Shown here: positions 1 to 8,693 of the stretch, piece by piece | Layout of the letters: every line of letters begins with the position of its first letter | How positions within the stretch are numbered: position 1 is the first letter of the stretch | NCBI RefSeq assembly: GCF_004327355.1 | Contig: NZ_QJUM01000013.1 | Location: forward strand, 96,738 to 160,737 | DNA length: 64,000 nt | From: Phytopseudomonas dryadis | GTDB taxonomy: Bacteria > Pseudomonadota > Gammaproteobacteria > Pseudomonadales > Pseudomonadaceae | Direction of reading: 5' to 3' | The notes under the pieces: model-generated | What the model was told of the DNA's origin: nothing | Databases searched by the model: none | The model's input: only the letters and a program-made list of their open reading frames with translations | Made by a program: the position numbers and the translations under genes

Positions 1-1
1 G

Positions 2-118
2 AAGCTGCATAGTAGAGGCGCACGGCGTACACGGGAAAAGTTCAATCGGATAGGTAAGCTGATTTTATGGCGCCTGTTTTATGGCGATTGTATATATCCT
101 GTTGTTATGAACTTCTAA
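2..118 (+). CDS. C-terminal end of an upstream gene (partial)
   Basis: The frame starting at base 2 is open from the window edge to a TAA at 116-118. The other two forward frames stop within 55 bases. The readable tail ends in ...WRLFYGDCIYPVVMNF, hydrophobic and aromatic, which could fit the end of a polysaccharide-locus enzyme such as a glycosyltransferase or acyltransferase, given the glycosyltransferase that follows in the same direction. With only 38 residues the family cannot be named, and the frame may be fortuitous. Confidence 0.4.
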   Translation, partial: KLHSRGARRTREKFNRIGKLILWRLFYGDCIYPVVMNF

Positions 119-269
119 CTTAACCGCATTGCTTGATGTGTAACTTGCCGCAGGCCTGACAGCTTGGGGCTCTTTGCAGTTTTGAGCGCTTTACGGCGGG
201 CGTTTTATGGGCTATGGCCGCAGCTGTTTCGGCCAGGGAAGTCAACTCACTACTTTCAGGATGACCCCT

Positions 270-1313
270 ATGTCGCAGATATTTGCGGTGGTGCTTACTT
301 ATAACCGTAAGGACTTGCTTAAACGTTGCTTGGACGCTGTTTATTCGCAAACGAGAAACTGTGACGGCGTTATCGTTATCGATAACGCCAGTTCCGACGG
401 CACCGAGCAGATGGTACTCGATCTGTCGCTGCCCAATCTCAGGCTCTATGTGCTGTCCGCCAATGTGGGAGCATCCGGTGGTTTCAACGCCGGCTTTCGT
501 CTGGCCTATCAGGCGGGGGCCGATCTGGTCTGGATGATGGACGACGACGTCATCCCCAATCCCGATGCCCTGCAGCGTCTGATCGAAGCCGACGAGTTGC
601 TCGCCGCGCGCAATATCGAGCATGCCTTTCTGCTGTCCGGGGCCTACACCCAGGAAGGGCTGGTCAACAATGCCCCGTCCCTGGACGTGCGGCGCAACCG
701 TATCGATTATGAAAACTGGCCGGCCACGGTCGAGCTCGGCGTGGTACCGGTCTGTCGGGCGACCTTCGTATCGATTCTCGTGCCCCGCTCGACCCTGGCC
801 GAGCATGGCGTACCGATCACCTCGATGTTCATCTGGGGCGAGGACACCGAGTTCACCCTGCGTGTGACCCGCAGCAAGCCTGGGTATCTGGTCGGTGCCA
901 GCAAGGTGCTGCATCTGCGCCAGGAGGGCGGTGGGGCGATCAGCATCCGTACCGAGAAGAATCCTGTCCGGATCCGCTACCACCGCCATTTCGTGCGCAA
1001 CGAACTGTTCATCATGCGCAAGTACGCCAATCAGCGTCGGGTGTTGCTGACCTTTGCCTATCAGGTGTGGGGCATGCTCAGGCTGTTGCGCAAGGGCGAG
1101 CTGAACAAGGCGCGGGTGGTGTTGCTGGGACTGGCCGAGGGGCTGGGGTTCTCGCCGCAGGTCGAGTCGGCCGATGCGCCGCTGGAGAGCTTGAACGTGC
1201 AGATCCGTTGCGCGTCCTCGCTGGTCTTCGATCTGCAGCTGCTGCCCAGCCTGGCTCCCGTGCTCGAGTCGCAGCCGCTGTACCTGCCATCCGCGATGGC
1301 GGGCGCTCAGTAG
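270..1313 (+). CDS. Family 2 glycosyltransferase
   Basis: Predicted cytoplasmic or membrane-associated GT-A enzyme that transfers a sugar from a nucleotide donor onto a growing glycan, probably the O-antigen or another surface polysaccharide. The 347-residue protein opens with the GT2 fold (FAVVLTYNRKDLLKRC, residues 5-20), has the nucleotide-binding IDNASSDGT (37-45), the NVGASGGFNAGF segment (65-76) seen in rhamnosyl- and galactofuranosyl-transferase relatives, and the metal-binding acidic triplet DDD at 91-93. I chose ATG 270 because AGG at 258-260 sits 9 bases upstream. The in-frame ATGs at 207 and 261 lack a properly spaced ribosome site. Its 3' end overlaps the convergent rmlC-like gene by 7 bp. 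Donor and acceptor are unknown. Confidence 0.88.
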   Translation: MSQIFAVVLTYNRKDLLKRCLDAVYSQTRNCDGVIVIDNASSDGTEQMVLDLSLPNLRLYVLSANVGASGGFNAGFRLAYQAGADLVWMMDDDVIPNPDALQRLIEADELLAARNIEHAFLLSGAYTQEGLVNNAPSLDVRRNRIDYENWPATVELGVVPVCRATFVSILVPRSTLAEHGVPITSMFIWGEDTEFTLRVTRSKPGYLVGASKVLHLRQEGGGAISIRTEKNPVRIRYHRHFVRNELFIMRKYANQRRVLLTFAYQVWGMLRLLRKGELNKARVVLLGLAEGLGFSPQVESADAPLESLNVQIRCASSLVFDLQLLPSLAPVLESQPLYLPSAMAGAQ

Positions 1314-1855
1314 AGCCTGTCGGTGCGGTCGGCGAGCAATGGCCAGGCCGCATCCTTTTCCGACAGCGTGGTAACCGCCAGTGGCCAGTCGATGCCCAGG
1401 CGTTCGTCGTTGTAGCGCAGGCCGCGTTCGGCACTCGGGGTGTAGGCCGTCGACACCAGGTAGCTCACTTCCACATCGTCGCTCAGGGTCTGGAAGGCGT
1501 GGGCGAAGCCGGGCGGCACGTACAACTGTCGCTGGTTGTCGGCGGTCAGTTCGAAGGCCTCGTGCCGCAGGTAGCTCGAGGATTCCTCGCGCAGGTCGAC
1601 GATGACGTCGACGATGGCGCCACGGGTGCAGCGCACCAGCTTGGCTTCGCCGTAGGGGTGTACCTGATAGTGCAGGCCGCGCAGGGTGCCGCGGCGGGTC
1701 GAGCGCGAGGCGTTCTGCTGGACGAAGTGGCTGATCAGGCCGTGGCGCTGGAACTCGTCCGCGCACAGGGTGCGGGCGAAATAGCCGCGCTCATCGCCGC
1801 GCGGTTGCAGTTCGATCAGCCAGGCATCGTTGAGTGTGGTGGTGTGGAAGATCAT
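1307..1855 (-). CDS. dTDP-4-dehydrorhamnose 3,5-epimerase-like cupin (RmlC family)
   Basis: A 182-residue cupin related to RmlC/RfbC, which epimerises 4-keto-6-deoxy nucleotide sugars at C3/C5. The signature RGTLRGLHYQ (residues 55-64) carries the catalytic-type His62, and the second barrel motif YVPPGFAHAF follows mid-protein. Length matches the family (about 180). It is the last gene of a leftward operon, its ATG overlapping the stop of the SAF oxidoreductase gene (ATGA, 1852-1855). Because the operon also encodes a glucose-1-phosphate cytidylyltransferase and no RmlA/RmlB, its substrate is more likely a CDP-linked keto-sugar than dTDP-rhamnose precursors. That substrate assignment is inference. 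Confidence 0.85.
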   Translation of the reverse strand: MIFHTTTLNDAWLIELQPRGDERGYFARTLCADEFQRHGLISHFVQQNASRSTRRGTLRGLHYQVHPYGEAKLVRCTRGAIVDVIVDLREESSSYLRHEAFELTADNQRQLYVPPGFAHAFQTLSDDVEVSYLVSTAYTPSAERGLRYNDERLGIDWPLAVTTLSEKDAAWPLLADRTDRLY

Positions 1856-3225
1856 GACGGCTCCTGGCTGTTCAGAGGGCGAAGAAAGTCGCGAAAGCGT
1901 TGCGTGCCGGCCGCTTCGGGCGCGAACAGGCATTCCTGCTCGGCATACAGGCGGTCGACGGTTCGGCCGCTGGGCAGTTGCACGTCGTCGAAGGTCAGCG
2001 GGGTGTCCCTGGCGACCGGGCGCTTGAGCGTGCAGCCCAGGGCCAGGCCGATCGGCAGCAGGTTTTCCTGGCGGATGACCGCCATGTTCTCGGCCACGCC
2101 GTAGGCTTCGTAGCCGCCGAAGTCGTCGATGCTGTCACCGGCGTTCAGCGCCTTCTTGGCCATGGCGATGACGCCGACGCTGGGGCCGCCTTGCGGGGTC
2201 AGCACCGGGTCCCCGAACAGCACGGCGCGGGCCACCGAGTTGGGCACTTCGAAGTGGCACAGGTGGTAGGGCGTGTAGAAGCAGTAATAGGGCCCCTTGC
2301 CCAGTTTGTAGAGTTCGAGGTAGTGGCGTTGCCGCGGATTCTCCAGCGTGCCGAGGACGAACACGCCGGGGCCGGGGCGGGCACCGACCACGTAGTCGAC
2401 CAGGCCGGGCCGACTGGCGTCCAGGTGCTCGGCGAAGGCCGCGACGGTGTCTTCGATCGGCACCAGCGGCGCGCCCGGATTGCCGCCGGAGAAGTCCGGC
2501 CCGAGCATGCCGCGGCGCGCCACGCGCATACCGGTCGCGTTGGCGACGATGGCCTGCTCGAAGGAAATCTTGGTGCCGTCGGCGAAGGAGGCGACCATCG
2601 CCGGTTTCTGGCCCCAGCGGCGGGCGAATTCCTGCTGGGTGGTCGGGTTGCGGTAAGGGTCGTGCAGGCCCTTGATGTTGCCGCACAGCACCGGCTTCAC
2701 GCCCAGCCCGGCGACGAAGCGGTAGAGGTTCATCTGCACGCCGGGCTGGTCGCCATCGGAGAAGGTGTAGATGACCCCGGCGCGATCGGCCCGGGCCTTG
2801 AGGATGGGGCCGATGGTGCCATCCAGCTCGGCATTCATCTGGATCACGTGCTTGCCGCTTTCCAGGGCCGCGAGCACGGCATTGGCGGCGAACTCGATGG
2901 AGCCGGTGACCTCGATGATGGCATCCAGGCCCGCGGCGCGCGCCAGGGCCATGGCGTCTTCGGTCACGGCCGGGCGACCGTCGGCGATGGCGCGTTCCAG
3001 TGCGTCCTGGCTGTCGCAGCGCAGCGCTTCGATGCCGGCCTGGTCGTAGACGCCCACGGCGCCGCCCAGGTTGCGGTTGGCCACGGCGCACAGGCGCATG
3101 CCCCGGGTGGCGGTGAGTATCTGCAGGGCGATGCCGCTGGCCTGGAAGCCGGCGCCGATCATGCCGACGCGGATGGGGCGGCCTTCGGCCTCGCGTCTGG
3201 CGAGGGCGCTATCAACGATGATCAT
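1852..3225 (-). CDS. Homoserine-dehydrogenase-like NAD(P)-dependent oxidoreductase with SAF domain
   Basis: A 457-residue enzyme with an N-terminal Rossmann fold (VGMIGAGFQASG, about residues 20-31) typical of homoserine dehydrogenase/Gfo-Idh type oxidoreductases, a middle catalytic domain, and a C-terminal region resembling the SAF fold. Relatives are repeatedly found in polysaccharide clusters, often annotated as homoserine dehydrogenase or SAF protein, without a firmly assigned reaction. Here it sits between the cytidylyltransferase (13-bp gap upstream) and the RmlC-like gene (4-bp overlap), so a redox step on a CDP-sugar or a sugar side group is the likeliest job. It is not in a threonine/methionine context, which argues against true homoserine dehydrogenase. 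Confidence 0.75.
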   Translation of the reverse strand: MIIVDSALARREAEGRPIRVGMIGAGFQASGIALQILTATRGMRLCAVANRNLGGAVGVYDQAGIEALRCDSQDALERAIADGRPAVTEDAMALARAAGLDAIIEVTGSIEFAANAVLAALESGKHVIQMNAELDGTIGPILKARADRAGVIYTFSDGDQPGVQMNLYRFVAGLGVKPVLCGNIKGLHDPYRNPTTQQEFARRWGQKPAMVASFADGTKISFEQAIVANATGMRVARRGMLGPDFSGGNPGAPLVPIEDTVAAFAEHLDASRPGLVDYVVGARPGPGVFVLGTLENPRQRHYLELYKLGKGPYYCFYTPYHLCHFEVPNSVARAVLFGDPVLTPQGGPSVGVIAMAKKALNAGDSIDDFGGYEAYGVAENMAVIRQENLLPIGLALGCTLKRPVARDTPLTFDDVQLPSGRTVDRLYAEQECLFAPEAAGTQRFRDFLRPLNSQEPS

Positions 3226-3238
3226 CAGGCTTCTCCGT

Positions 3239-4015
3239 TCAGTCTTTCCAGACTTTCCATGGCGCGCCGCTGGCCCAGGCGGTTTCCAGGGTGATCTTGT
3301 CGCGCAGTGAATCCATGCTCTGCCAGTAGCCCTTGTGGTGGTAGCTGCCGAGCATGTCGCGCTCGACCAGGCGGTCCATGGGTTCGTTTTCCCAGGTGGT
3401 CTGGTCGCCGTCGATCAGTTCGAACACTTCCGGCTCGCAGACGAAGAAACCGCCATTGATCAGGCCGCCGTCCGCGGCGCCTTTCTCGCGGAAGGCTTCC
3501 ACCTGGGTGAGCTGTTCGTTCAGGCGCAGGGCGCCGTAACGCCCTGGCTGGGTGACGGCGGTGAGGGTGCACCAGCGTTTGGAGGCCTTGTGCGCCTCGA
3601 CCAGTTGGCGAATGTCGACGTCGCTGACACCATCGCCGTAGGTCAGGCAGAAGGGTTCGTCGCAGAGCAGGCGCATGGCGCGCTTGAGACGCCCGCCGGT
3701 CATCGAGTCCGCACCGGTATCGAGGACGGTGACGCGCCAGTCTTCGCTGACGCTCTCCAGCCAGTCGATGGCGCCGGTTTTCAGGTCGATGCTGTAGTCG
3801 GTGCGTTGCGCGCGATAGTTGAGAAAGTAGTCGCGGATGTAATCGACCTTGTAGCCGCCCAGGACCACGAAGTCGTTGAAGCCATGGTGCGCGTACATCT
3901 TCATGATGTGCCAGATGATCGGCCGGCCGCCGACCTCGACCATCGGCTTGGGCCGGATGGCCGTCTCCTCGCTCAAGCGTGTGCCAAAGCCGCCCGCGAA
4001 TATTGCAACCTTCAT
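3239..4015 (-). CDS. rfbF: Glucose-1-phosphate cytidylyltransferase
   Basis: Makes CDP-glucose from CTP and glucose-1-phosphate, the entry step to CDP-activated deoxy and branched sugars. The 258-residue protein begins MKVAIFAGGFGTRLSEET, the GxGTRL-E-T nucleotidyltransferase loop, followed by RPKPMVEVGGRPI with the conserved lysine, and contains LTYGDGVSDVD (metal-binding Asp). Length is that of RfbF/DdhA (about 257). The start ATG ends at 4015, and 188 bp without a gene separate it from the upstream epimerase gene. A CDP-glucose 4,6-dehydratase (RfbG/DdhB) would be expected next, but the neighbour is a different SDR enzyme, so the dehydratase is either missing or outside this window. Confidence 0.92.
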   Translation of the reverse strand: MKVAIFAGGFGTRLSEETAIRPKPMVEVGGRPIIWHIMKMYAHHGFNDFVVLGGYKVDYIRDYFLNYRAQRTDYSIDLKTGAIDWLESVSEDWRVTVLDTGADSMTGGRLKRAMRLLCDEPFCLTYGDGVSDVDIRQLVEAHKASKRWCTLTAVTQPGRYGALRLNEQLTQVEAFREKGAADGGLINGGFFVCEPEVFELIDGDQTTWENEPMDRLVERDMLGSYHHKGYWQSMDSLRDKITLETAWASGAPWKVWKD

Positions 4016-4203
4016 GCTGAGATCCCCCATGACGTATGACGTTCGCCGCCTGCCGCGTGAAAACGGACGGGCGCTCTTCCTGCGGGCCGGACTGCGGCCG
4101 CTGTTGCCGTCGGTCGTTGCTCCTTGCAGGACTCTGGCCCGCGAGACCGTGAAACGGTTTCCCGGAAGTGGGCCTTGCCGGCCCGGTGCAACTGCCGGAA
4201 TCC
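4016..4203 (-). other. Gap inside the polysaccharide operon
   Basis: 188 bp between the epimerase stop and the cytidylyltransferase start on the same strand. No frame gives a credible protein and no clear terminator or promoter is visible. A gap of this size is unusual beside the 4-bp overlap and 13-bp gap elsewhere in the operon, so an internal promoter is possible. Confidence 0.4.
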
Positions 4204-5250
4204 CTAGCGGGATTGCCAGCGAAGGTCTTCGGACAGGCGCCCGCTGGCGATATGGCCTTGCAGGACGTGCAGGCGCATGAGCGGCGATGTGCGGAATGTC
4301 GTGTCGACGAAGTTCATACCCGTGAGACCGTCGATCAATTTGCTGATCGACCTCGACAGCGTCATCCGAGGCTGGTGGTGGGGGGCGAGCTGGGCGAACA
4401 GGCTGAAGTCGACCTGGTAGGAGCGACTGTCGACCGGTGCGTCGGTATTGATGCTGACCTGGGTGCCGGGCAGGGCCTCGGCCACGGCGGCGGCGAGGTC
4501 GCGTACCTGGTGATTGCGTTCGTTGCTGCCGGTGTTGACGCGCAGCACCCGGCCGCCGTTGCCGGCACCGCGCTGGATGGCCCAGTCGATGGCGCGGGCC
4601 ATGTCGGCCACATCGATCAGCGGCCGCCACGGCGAACCATCGCTGAGCACGCTGATGCGGCCTTCGCTGAGGGCGCCGGCGACGAAATCGTTGAGCACCA
4701 GGTCCAGGCGCAGACGATCGGACATGCCGCAGGCCGTGGCGAAGCGCAGGCTGGTGATGACCATGTCGCCATCGATATCGGCCAGCGCATCCTCGGCGCC
4801 GATCTTGGAGCGGGCGTAGGCGGTCATGGGCGCGACCGGATCGCTTTCGCGGCGCGGCCCGCCGAGCGCCACGCCGTAGATGCTGCAACTGGAGGCGAAG
4901 ACGAAGTTGCCTACGCCGGCGCGCGCAGCGGCCCTGGCGATGGCGATGGTCGCGTCCTGGTTGATCGCTTCGGTCACGCTGGCGAAGCGATCGCCCATGG
5001 GGTCGTTGGAGACCGCGGCCAGTTGCACCACCGCGTCGTAGCCCTCGAGCCTCTGCGCCGACAGGTCGCGCACGTCACCGAAGAACTGCTGGGTCAGCAG
5101 GCTCTCGGGCAGGGTGCTGGCATTGGTGAGGCAATGGGCGAAATAGGCGTTGTCGAAACCATGCACGGTTGCCGATGGGTGGCGGCTGGTCAGCTCGCGA
5201 ATCACGGCGGGGCCGACATAACCCATGTTGCCAATAACGAGAATCTTCAT
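4204..5250 (-). CDS. NAD-dependent epimerase/dehydratase (extended SDR)
   Basis: A 348-residue extended short-chain dehydrogenase acting on a nucleotide sugar. It starts MKILVIGNMGYVGPAV with the NAD-binding GxxGxxG variant (residues 7-13), has VQLAAVSND (NNAG-like segment, 75-83) and the catalytic YxxxK as YARSK (145-149) preceded by SSCSIYG. It is first in the leftward operon. The frame runs open upstream to 5577, but the protein family clearly begins at the MKILVIG start, which I chose. It could be a C4 epimerase, a reductase or a 4,6-dehydratase; sequence alone does not decide. It does not look like RfbG, the usual partner of RfbF. Confidence 0.87.
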   Translation of the reverse strand: MKILVIGNMGYVGPAVIRELTSRHPSATVHGFDNAYFAHCLTNASTLPESLLTQQFFGDVRDLSAQRLEGYDAVVQLAAVSNDPMGDRFASVTEAINQDATIAIARAAARAGVGNFVFASSCSIYGVALGGPRRESDPVAPMTAYARSKIGAEDALADIDGDMVITSLRFATACGMSDRLRLDLVLNDFVAGALSEGRISVLSDGSPWRPLIDVADMARAIDWAIQRGAGNGGRVLRVNTGSNERNHQVRDLAAAVAEALPGTQVSINTDAPVDSRSYQVDFSLFAQLAPHHQPRMTLSRSISKLIDGLTGMNFVDTTFRTSPLMRLHVLQGHIASGRLSEDLRWQSR

Positions 5251-5838
5251 AACGCCTTCCTTGTGCCGTCTAGGGACTGTTGCCGCGCACGAGTGGCGAT
5301 CCGCCAGGCGGACACGCCAGGAATGCCGTTTTCTGTGCCTCAACGCTGTGAGGCTTTTCGCGCAAACCCGCAGGATCGGGTTCGTGTTTACCGCGCTTGC
5401 TGCGTTCTCGACGCTCAGGTACGGCTTGTGCCAGGACTTCTGGAGCGTTCTGGCGCGGGTCCGCTGGTGAGGCGCAGGCTGTGTTGAAGAAAATGTCGTG
5501 TCCCGTGCTCTGCCTTGCGGCAAAACACGTTCCGGTATGACCGGCAGCAGATCCTGGAACCTGGTACCGCAAACCATCGACCGGACAGATAGTATGCTTT
5601 CGTCAAAAAAATGTTTATTTTCCTGATGAATGGAATTTAAAACTATAAATAATTGAATTTTAAATATTTTTATTATTTTTGTGTTGATTGTGCATGATTT
5701 TACTGAGATTGGTTTTCATCTGTGGGATACCGTCTGGCGGAATTTCTGGCGACAGACGGCATGCCGCCTATTGTGACCGGCGGCTTGCGCGACTATCGAG
5801 GGTGAAACTGCAGAAAAACGCCGTCCTGGCGAAGCTGA
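5251..5838. other. 588-bp gene-free region with AT-rich patch
   Basis: No credible gene lies between the epimerase start and the hydroxyacid dehydrogenase stop. The distal part (about 5595-5700) is almost pure A/T (runs such as AATTGAATTTTAAATATTTT), in strong contrast to the GC-rich surroundings. It probably holds the promoter of the polysaccharide operon and could bind H-NS-like MvaT/MvaU proteins. A weak -10-like TACTAT is read leftwards at 5589-5594. The boundary also marks the end of the polysaccharide locus. Confidence 0.6.
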
Positions 5839-6813
5839 TCAGTCCGTTTTGCGTTGTACGTCAGGGTTGGCCAGGGTACAGGGTTGATCGGAGAAGAACG
5901 CCAGAATATTGGCGAATGCATCGCCGAAGTACAGCTCATACCCTTCGCGCTCGACATAGCCGAGGTGAGGCGTACACAGCACCCGGGGGTGTTGCAGCAG
6001 CGGATGTCCGCTATCCGTCAGCGGTTCCTGTTCGAACACGTCGAGCGCGGCATAGCCCGGGCGACCCAGGTTCAGACCATCGAGCAGGGCGCCAGGGGTG
6101 ATCAATTCGGCGCGACTGGTGTTGACCAGCAGGGCGGATGGCTTCATCCGGGCCAGGTCTTCGGCCGTGACCAGGTGGCGTGTGGCGTCGGCCAGGCGCA
6201 GGTGCAGGCTGAGTACGTCGGCCTCGGCAAAGAATGCCTGGCGCGAGGTCGCCGCACGGTGCCCATCGCCTTCGGCGGCCGCGCGCGAGGTTTCGCTGCC
6301 CCATACCAGTACCGGCATCTCGAACGCCTGGGCATAGCGCGCCAGGCGCTGGCCGATCTTGCCGTAGCCCCAGATACCCAGGGTCTGCCCGTACAGGCGC
6401 TGGCCCAGGTTGACCTGCCATTGTCCGGCATACAGGCCCTGTATGGCCGGCAGCAACTGGCGCCGGGCGTTGAGGATCAGGGCCCAGGTCAGCTCGGCCG
6501 GGGCGATGGGCGAACCGCGACCTTCCATGACCGCTACCCCATGGCGGGTGCAGGCGGCGAGATCCAGGTGCGCGGCAACCTTGCCGGTCTGGCTGATCAG
6601 CTTCAGCCGCGGCAGGCGCGCCAGCAGCTCCTCGCCAACCAGGGTGCGTTCGCGGGTCAGCACCAGCGCATCGGCGTCGGCGAAGCGTTCGGCCAGTTGC
6701 GCCACATCCGCCACGGCATCGTGGTAGAGGCTGACGCGGTGATCGCGCAGGGTGGCGAAGCAATCGAGGGTGCGGATGACGTTCTGGTAGTCGTCGGGAA
6801 TGACGATATGCAT
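5839..6813 (-). CDS. D-2-hydroxyacid dehydrogenase family protein
   Basis: NAD(P)-dependent reductase of 2-keto acids (or oxidase of D-2-hydroxy acids), 324 residues, cytosolic. The cofactor-binding motif is LGIWGYGKIG (145-154, G149-x-G151-xx-G154). The catalytic Arg lies in VNTSRAELI, the Glu in DVFEQEPL and the His in CTPHLGY, all in the family order. I chose ATG 6813, which has GGAG six bases upstream, over the TTG at 6825. It is a single gene between the polysaccharide locus and a divergent membrane protein. The exact substrate (glyoxylate, hydroxypyruvate, phosphoglycerate or other) cannot be told; the length is short for SerA, which carries extra regulatory domains. Confidence 0.9.
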   Translation of the reverse strand: MHIVIPDDYQNVIRTLDCFATLRDHRVSLYHDAVADVAQLAERFADADALVLTRERTLVGEELLARLPRLKLISQTGKVAAHLDLAACTRHGVAVMEGRGSPIAPAELTWALILNARRQLLPAIQGLYAGQWQVNLGQRLYGQTLGIWGYGKIGQRLARYAQAFEMPVLVWGSETSRAAAEGDGHRAATSRQAFFAEADVLSLHLRLADATRHLVTAEDLARMKPSALLVNTSRAELITPGALLDGLNLGRPGYAALDVFEQEPLTDSGHPLLQHPRVLCTPHLGYVEREGYELYFGDAFANILAFFSDQPCTLANPDVQRKTD

Positions 6814-7081
6814 GGCAGGCTCCAAGGCGGTTCAGGCGCCTCGCGGCGCCTGTGGATATCAGCCGGCGCTCCGGGCACCGCCTGTGGCGAGCCCGGCAGA
6901 GGCGCCAGATCGGCAAGGCTGTCAGCGATGCCCCGTGCCACGATGGTAGTCGATCCGCGGAGGTGCATGGCAGGGCGAGGGCGATAAGGGCTGGGCTGGC
7001 AAGAGCGGATTGTTATATCATAACGATTCGTTCTATCGGGCGGACTCACCTGTCTGCCCGGCTTCCTGCTCTGGATATGCC

Positions 7082-8245
7082 ATGACTCCTGCCAACCTGC
7101 CTGCTTCGCCTTCCTTGCGACTCACCTCCATCGACGCCCTGCGCGGCCTGGTGATCCTGTTCATGCTCCTCGATCACGTGCGCGAGACCTTCTTCCTGCA
7201 CCGTCAGGTGCTCGATCCCATGGATATCGCCAGCACCGAGCCCACGCTGTTCTTCAGCCGTACCCTGGCGCATCTGTGTGCGCCGGTGTTCATCTTCCTC
7301 ACCGGCCTGTCGGCCTTCCTGTACGGCGAAAAGCAGGGCGGCAAGGCCGCGGTAGGCGCCTTCCTGTTCAAGCGTGGGCTGTTCCTGATCGTGCTGGAGT
7401 TGACCCTGGTGAACTTCGCCTGGACCTTCCAGTTCCCGCCCACGGTGATCTACCTGCAGGTGATCTGGGCCATCGGCCTGAGCATGCTGGCGCTATCGGC
7501 GCTGGTGTGGCTGCCGCGTGCCGGGCTGATCGCCCTGGGTGTGCTGCTGGTGGCCGGGCACAACCTGCTCGATGGCCTGCATTTCGCCGCCGGTTCGGCC
7601 ATGCACGTGCCCTGGGCGATCCTGCATGACCGTGGCTGGCTGGAGGTATCCGAGCACCTGCGCCTGCGCACGTCCTACCCGCTGCTGCCGTGGATCGGCG
7701 TGATCGCCCTGGGCTATGCCGCCGGCGACTGGTTCGCCCGCGGCAGCGACGCGGCCGTGCGCCAGCGTCGGTTGCTGAACTGGGGCCTGGGTGCCTTGCT
7801 GGTGTTCGTCGTGGTACGTGCCGGCAACGGCTATGGCGAGAAAAGCTGGGCAGTGGGCGATTCCGCCCTGCAAACCCTGATGAGCATCCTCAACATCACC
7901 AAGTATCCGCCATCGCTGGCTTTTCTCGCCTTGACCCTGGGCCTTGGCCTGCTCCTGCTGCTGGCGTTCGAACGCCGCCAGGGCAGTGCCTGGCTGAAGG
8001 TGCTGACGGTCTATGGCGGTGCGCCGATGTTCTTCTATCTGCTGCACCTCTACGTGCTCAAGCTGCTGTACCTGGCGGCGCTGGCGATCTGGGGCCGCAA
8101 TCAGGGCGATTATTTCGGTTTCGATTCGATCACCGGCATCTGGCTGTGCTCGCTGCTGCTGGCGGCGGCGCTGTATCCGCCGGTGCACTGGTTCGCCGCG
8201 CTCAAGGCGCGGCGGCGCGACCTGACCTGGCTGCGATATCTCTGA
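7082..8245 (+). CDS. DUF1624 / heparan-alpha-glucosaminide N-acetyltransferase-like membrane protein
   Basis: A 387-residue inner-membrane protein with about ten hydrophobic segments. The N-terminal RLTSIDALRGLVILFMLLDHV signature belongs to the DUF1624/HGSNAT catalytic family, whose His/Asp pair before the second helix is conserved here (LLDHVRE). Characterised eukaryotic relatives acetylate glucosamine across the lysosomal membrane; bacterial members are presumed acyltransferases that modify envelope glycans, but the substrate is unknown. ATG 7082 is the start used; the upstream frame to 7010 is unlike the family. It is divergent from the hydroxyacid dehydrogenase and 117 bp before the next gene. 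Confidence 0.8.
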   Translation: MTPANLPASPSLRLTSIDALRGLVILFMLLDHVRETFFLHRQVLDPMDIASTEPTLFFSRTLAHLCAPVFIFLTGLSAFLYGEKQGGKAAVGAFLFKRGLFLIVLELTLVNFAWTFQFPPTVIYLQVIWAIGLSMLALSALVWLPRAGLIALGVLLVAGHNLLDGLHFAAGSAMHVPWAILHDRGWLEVSEHLRLRTSYPLLPWIGVIALGYAAGDWFARGSDAAVRQRRLLNWGLGALLVFVVVRAGNGYGEKSWAVGDSALQTLMSILNITKYPPSLAFLALTLGLGLLLLLAFERRQGSAWLKVLTVYGGAPMFFYLLHLYVLKLLYLAALAIWGRNQGDYFGFDSITGIWLCSLLLAAALYPPVHWFAALKARRRDLTWLRYL

Positions 8246-8362
8246 GCCGGGCGTATCGCCTGGCGCTGTGGCCGCTCGGCCGCCCGTCGGGCCGGGCGAA
8301 CGCCCGGGTCGTTGTTCCAGTCGGTTGTTTGACCCGCAGTTGAATAGACAGGAGCAAGCACC

Positions 8363-8689
8363 ATGGCCACATTCGATGATCAGTCCCAGCGTCCCACGAG
8401 CAATGTGCAGGGATGGGAGCGGGCGCTCTCCATCGGCAGCGGCATCGCCATGGCCCGTACCGGGCTCAAGCGCGGCGGGGTGATCGGCCTGTGCCGCGCA
8501 GCCTTCGGCGGCCTGTTGCTGGCGCGTGGGCTGTCCGGCCATTGCCGTGTCAAACGTGTGCTGGACGACGCACGCGCCCTGCGTCCGGAAGTGGACAAGG
8601 CCGCCGCGACCATCGAGCGACTGGAGGCCCGGGTGGCCGCGCAGGTCACCTCGACCGCGGCGGCGAATCAGGGCAAGAACGGGGTATAG
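8363..8689 (+). CDS. DUF2892 family inner-membrane protein
   Basis: A 108-residue protein whose core NVQGWERALSIGSGIAMA and RGGVIGLCRAAFGGLLLARGLSGHC match the DUF2892 (YgaP C-terminal-like) pattern: a WERAxSIGxG opening, a short hydrophobic pair and a GHC ending. The last 40 residues are a charged, probably helical extension. Function in the family is unknown. The gene is 4 bp upstream of the DUF2188 gene, so the two are likely cotranscribed. Confidence 0.75.
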   Translation: MATFDDQSQRPTSNVQGWERALSIGSGIAMARTGLKRGGVIGLCRAAFGGLLLARGLSGHCRVKRVLDDARALRPEVDKAAATIERLEARVAAQVTSTAAANQGKNGV

Positions 8690-8693
8690 CGCC

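Noticed and set aside
120..1766. 548-residue leftward reading frame opposite the glycosyltransferase
   Set aside because: It is antisense to a clear GT2 gene, with a Gln/His/Arg-rich composition typical of the reverse strand of GC-rich genes.
1852..3225. Homoserine dehydrogenase of amino-acid biosynthesis
   Set aside because: Operon context is nucleotide-sugar synthesis, and the C-terminal region fits SAF-type proteins instead of the ACT domain of true homoserine dehydrogenase.
1900..3294. 464-residue rightward frame opposite the SAF oxidoreductase
   Set aside because: It is an antisense shadow, low in structure and rich in Gly/His/Val/Asp without any family motif.
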